DNA of 54,631 bases from positions 1-54,631 of the forward strand of contig NZ_VFEU01000033.1 of assembly GCF_007858255.1 (NCBI RefSeq), written 5' to 3'. Shown in pieces: positions 51,755 through 54,631 of the stretch; within the stretch, counting starts at the first letter, position 1; each line of letters starts with the position of its first letter. The stretch comes from Pseudomonas rhodesiae. Lineage in GTDB: Bacteria; Pseudomonadota; Gammaproteobacteria; Pseudomonadales; Pseudomonadaceae. The notes beneath the pieces are model-generated. The model worked only from the letters and a program-made list of their open reading frames with translations. It did no database searches and was not told the DNA's origin. A program made the translations under genes and the position numbers.

Positions 51755-52654
51755 TCAGATCAGGATGAAGATCAGCGCCAGCACCGCGAAAATCGCCCAC
51801 TTTTCCAGGTAGTAACGCGTACGGTTGCGCTTTTTCAGTTCTTTGCCGCGCAGGCGGATCTTGTACAACCGCGTGAAAGCGCGGTTCAAGCCCCCGGTCT
51901 TGTCACCCGCGTCGTTGGGCGAGCCCGCCGCCGCCATCACATTACGGCTGAACCAACGGTTGAAAGCCGCCGCCCAGCGATATTTCATCGGCCTTTCAAT
52001 GTCGCAGAACAAGATGATGCGGTTGTGCTGCGTGGTGTTCTCGGCGTAATGGATATAGGTCTCATCGAACATCACCGGCTCACCGTCGCGCCAATAATAG
52101 GCCTCGCCATCCACATTGATGTAGCAGCCCGGATCGTTCGGCGTGTCCAGCCCCAAGTGATAGCGGTAAGAACCGGCATATGGATCACGGTGGCGCACGA
52201 GCTTGGAGCCTGGGGGCAGCTCGGCGAACATCGCTGCTTTGATCGAACCGATGCTTTGTACCAATTGAGTGGTGCGCGGGCACAGTTTCATCGCCGAAGG
52301 GTGACTGTCGCCGTACCACTTCAGGTAGAAGCGCTTCCAGCCCGACTTGAAGAAGGAGTTGAAACCAACGTCGTTGTATTGGTCCGAGCGCTTGATTTCC
52401 CCGGCTTGCAGCAGGTTCTGGGCCTCCTCACGGATTTCCTGCCAATGTTCCTGCAAGGGGCTCAGGTCGGGAAAGTCACTGGTCGCCAGGTAAGGCCGGC
52501 CGGGCAATTTGGAGAACAGATACAGAAAGCAGTTGATCGGCGCCAGAAAGGTCGAATGATCGCTGAGCTGGCGGCTCAGCTTGTGTCGCACCCGGCCACG
52601 CAGGTGTACATACGCGATGGAGGCAACGTAAAGAACAACAATGATGAGTTTCAA
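51755..52654 (-). CDS. lpxO: Lipid A hydroxylase LpxO-like (aspartyl/asparaginyl beta-hydroxylase family)
   Basis: This 299-residue Fe2+/2-oxoglutarate oxygenase 2-hydroxylates lipid A acyl chains at the inner membrane. It has an N-terminal membrane helix (KLIIVVLYVASIAYV) and a C-terminal one (KWAIFAVLALIFILI). The double-stranded beta-helix carries the metal motif HRDPYAGSYRYHLGL and the distal HYAENTTQHNRIILFCD, where the second His and Arg bind iron and 2-oxoglutarate. FNSFFKSGWKRFYLKWYG matches LpxO. It is convergent with ligD. Confidence 0.93.
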   Translation of the reverse strand: MKLIIVVLYVASIAYVHLRGRVRHKLSRQLSDHSTFLAPINCFLYLFSKLPGRPYLATSDFPDLSPLQEHWQEIREEAQNLLQAGEIKRSDQYNDVGFNSFFKSGWKRFYLKWYGDSHPSAMKLCPRTTQLVQSIGSIKAAMFAELPPGSKLVRHRDPYAGSYRYHLGLDTPNDPGCYINVDGEAYYWRDGEPVMFDETYIHYAENTTQHNRIILFCDIERPMKYRWAAAFNRWFSRNVMAAAGSPNDAGDKTGGLNRAFTRLYKIRLRGKELKKRNRTRYYLEKWAIFAVLALIFILI

Positions 52655-52872
52655 GGGATTTCGTCACACGTCAGAAGAGAACAGGCTGCTCCTGCGGGCC
52701 CACGACGGCCGAGGATGATAAGCAGCACCTGAAATCACAATTCACATAGTCGGCACGGCCGGCTGGAACTTCCGCCGATTCATGCCCATCGGCCGTTATT
52801 TAGCCACAATATGTAACCAAAGGTTAACTAAGAATTGTGAAAAGCTGTCGAGTGACGGGTTTTGAGGGGGGC

Positions 52873-52894
52873 GGGCTTGCCGTAGGACAAGCCC
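52873..52894 (-). terminator. Hairpin downstream of wzz
   Basis: GGGCTTG (52873-52879) and CAAGCCC (52888-52894) form a 7-bp stem 15 bp past the wzz stop. There is no T run, so it is a weak terminator candidate or a REP-like element. Confidence 0.5.
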
Positions 52895-52908
52895 TTGCGG
52901 GGTGGGCG

Positions 52909-54252
52909 TTACAACGGCAGTTCGTCGTCCTTGCGCTCACGGCGGGCGAAGCGGCCATCGTCCAACGCCGAGTACGCCACCGCCGGGCGCGGCGTCAACA
53001 TAAAGTGCCGGAACAGCGCAATCAGCAAGCCCAGTACCAGGCCGCCCACTAGGCTCAAGGCAATCACCAGGGCTTTTTTCGGCTTGATCGGCGCCAGCGG
53101 TTCCTGGGCGCGACGGTCGATGGTAACCAGTTTGAGATTGCTCATATCGATATTCAGCCCGCGCAACCGCGCGACTTCCGCACGCAGCGGCTCTACATCC
53201 TGCAGGAAGATATCCTCGTTGCCACGCTTGCGCAGCACTTCGACTTCACGGTTCGCTTCCAGCATTTGCAGCTCTTTACCGATCTCGGCCACCCGTGGGT
53301 TGGTGAAGTCGTCACTGGTGCGTTGCTGCAAGGCCACGCGTTCGGCCTCGAGGGCTTCGGTGCCGAGGAAATACAGCGGAATTTTCTGGTTGTTGACTTC
53401 GGTGCGCATCACCTGGCCTGAGCCACTTCGACCGGCATCGGCCATGGAGGAAGGCGTGGTCGGGGTACGAATCCCCATCGATTTAGCGATGGCAATCGCC
53501 TCGGCCAGTTCGGCCAGGCGGTTGGTGCGCTCCATTTTCATCTGCAGGCGTAAAGCACTGAGCTCATCCTGCAATTGCGCGCGCTTGAGGCGGTCGGCTT
53601 CCAGCAGCTTGGCAATCTTGGACTCTTTATCGGTTTCGTAATTGGCGCGCGCTGCGTCAATCTTGCCCTTGAGTTCGTTGAGGCGGTTATTGACGATCAC
53701 TTTGAGGTCAGCGCCCACCTGATCACGCTCAGCGGCGATGGCGTAGTCCACAAACCCGTTAAGAATCGCTACGCCGTCGATGTCGGCCGGGTATTGGAGT
53801 TCCAGGCGGATGTAACTGCTTAACGAGTCAGATTTTTTCGGGTCCGGCAGAATCAGGTTGACCGAGTTGCGGTTGAAGTCTTCAAAACTCTGCTCAAGAC
53901 TTTGCCCCGGCTTTTGGAACGCCGCGAACAGTTGTTCATGGGATTTGAAGAACCCCAGCCGCGCCTCGTAAGAGTCCAGTTGAGCCCCCACCTTGGACAA
54001 CGCATCGGCCGGTGGCAGCTTATAGACTTCGGAGCGGTTGAGTGCATCCAGCTCGTTGATGGCCGCCGGGCGCAGCACGCTGCTCACTTCATAGGTCTTG
54101 GGCGCCAGAAATGCATACCCTGCTCCCAATACACCCGCCAGAATCGTGCAACCCACTACCAGCTTTTTTTGCCGCCAAATCGAGTGAAACAGTTCAAACA
54201 GGTCAATTTCGTCAGAAGAGGAAGACGCGTTAAGCGGGGAAGTTCGATTCAA
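52909..54252 (-). CDS. wzz: Polysaccharide chain-length determinant Wzz
   Basis: This polysaccharide co-polymerase (447 residues from the chosen start) sets O-antigen chain length. Two membrane helices flank a long periplasmic part: LVVGCTILAGVLGAGYAFLAP near the N-terminus and PKKALVIALSLVGGLVLGLLIALFRH near the C-terminus, with the Pro-rich LAPIKPKK before it. The middle is helical (DKESKIAKLLEADRLKRAQLQDEL). The TTG at 54252 has AAGGTGG nine bases upstream; a GTG at 54264 lies inside that site and is less likely. An IS5-family element starts about 250 bp upstream; the gap 54253-54508 holds no other gene. Confidence 0.93.
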   Translation of the reverse strand: MNRTSPLNASSSSDEIDLFELFHSIWRQKKLVVGCTILAGVLGAGYAFLAPKTYEVSSVLRPAAINELDALNRSEVYKLPPADALSKVGAQLDSYEARLGFFKSHEQLFAAFQKPGQSLEQSFEDFNRNSVNLILPDPKKSDSLSSYIRLELQYPADIDGVAILNGFVDYAIAAERDQVGADLKVIVNNRLNELKGKIDAARANYETDKESKIAKLLEADRLKRAQLQDELSALRLQMKMERTNRLAELAEAIAIAKSMGIRTPTTPSSMADAGRSGSGQVMRTEVNNQKIPLYFLGTEALEAERVALQQRTSDDFTNPRVAEIGKELQMLEANREVEVLRKRGNEDIFLQDVEPLRAEVARLRGLNIDMSNLKLVTIDRRAQEPLAPIKPKKALVIALSLVGGLVLGLLIALFRHFMLTPRPAVAYSALDDGRFARRERKDDELPL

Positions 54253-54508
54253 AATGCAAGCCACCTTAAAATTGACACTAAAAAGCCATCACCGAAGTTC
54301 CGGATAACCCGGCAGCGCATCAGGGACAACGCCCTGAAACCTGGAGAACAGGCCCACCAATGGCGATCTGACCACTCAGTTTGTGGAAAAATCCCGCGCT
54401 ATATAATTTCATTTCCGTTTCAACTAAATGAACACTCGCTCAACCGATACAGCCAACTGCCACATTGTTGTCACAAGAGTAGTCAAAAGAACGTTAAATA
54501 GCTGCTAG

Positions 54509-54631
54509 GGAAACTCTGAAAAAGACTTTCTGATTTGGCAAAATACCGCGACCCCACCCACCGAGTTTCCCGATGAAGCAGATGACCTTCGCCGACGCCG
54601 AGTACGCTGGCAAGCGCAAGCAAACCCGCAA
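54509..54631 (+). mobile_element. IS5-family insertion sequence, left end (partial)
   Basis: The element probably begins at 54509 with GGAAACTCTGAAAAAGACTT, just after CTAG (54505-54508), which fits the YTAR target duplication of the IS5 group. It continues through the transposase start to the window edge. The exact end is inferred, because the other terminus is not in the window. Confidence 0.7.
54573..54631 (+). CDS. IS5-family transposase, N-terminal fragment cut by window edge
   Basis: The first 19 codons read MKQMTFADAEYAGKRKQTR, the characteristic N-terminus of IS5-group transposases of pseudomonads. The rest of the gene, including the DDE residues, lies beyond the window. It is read away from wzz, so the insertion separates wzz from whatever lay upstream. 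Confidence 0.85.
   Translation, partial: MKQMTFADAEYAGKRKQTR

Overview
The window looks like a Pseudomonas chromosome, most likely the P. fluorescens group. The evidence is the coding style and GC-rich core genes, a mexEF-oprN-type RND operon, an Anr/FNR stress cluster, an efeUOB-efeM operon, Ku plus multidomain LigD, LpxO and a GTG/TTG-started Wzz. Species assignment is inference. Both ends of the window are cut inside insertion sequences: an IS3-family element on the left and an IS5-family element on the right.

Bases 1-13976 are an accessory mosaic lying against the 3' end of a tRNA-Leu(UAA) gene. The IS3 element has cut off the start of a TraX-family gene. Next comes a compact module: a tyrosine recombinase, a DUF5131 (Gp37/Gp68-like, three-Cys motif) protein and its partner TcmP form one leftward operon, with a KfrA-like coiled-coil DNA-binding protein divergent from it. 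A striking tandem array of an 11-bp unit containing TATAAT lies just beyond the 3' end of the operon. An orphan Xre/MbcA/ParS-type antitoxin follows. From there to the tRNA, intact genes (Old Yellow Enzyme with a HxlR regulator, DUF3429, a DCC thiol-oxidoreductase, a HhH protein, a Zn-alcohol dehydrogenase) alternate with decayed pieces of alcohol dehydrogenase, IS1182 transposase, folE and ligD. This is the most unusual part of the window.

Bases 14064-19408 form an oxygen-limitation/stress cluster: an ArcD-like antiporter, Hsp20, two tandem-domain universal stress proteins and an FNR-type regulator with an N-terminal Cys cluster. ANR/FNR boxes sit in front of three of these units. Bases 19523-25332 hold a DUF2946 protein with a TonB-dependent receptor, a sterol-desaturase-type hydroxylase, a SnoaL-like protein, a Tat-exported polysaccharide deacetylase and a divergent LysR regulator. 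Bases 25534-31382 are the RND efflux operon.

Bases 31470-34310 are an AT-richer patch with an unrecognised 174-residue protein, a small secreted protein that seems to have lost its start codon, and an MFS transporter split by a frameshift in a T run. Bases 34378-40337 carry an AraC regulator and the Fur-box-preceded efeU-efeO-efeB-efeM iron-uptake operon. Bases 40348-54252 hold a 1211-residue putative toxin, phosphatidylserine synthase, a TetR/DUF1348 pair with a leader ORF, a PQQ-type sugar dehydrogenase, the Ku-LigD end-joining pair, LpxO and Wzz. The IS5-family element starts just upstream of wzz.
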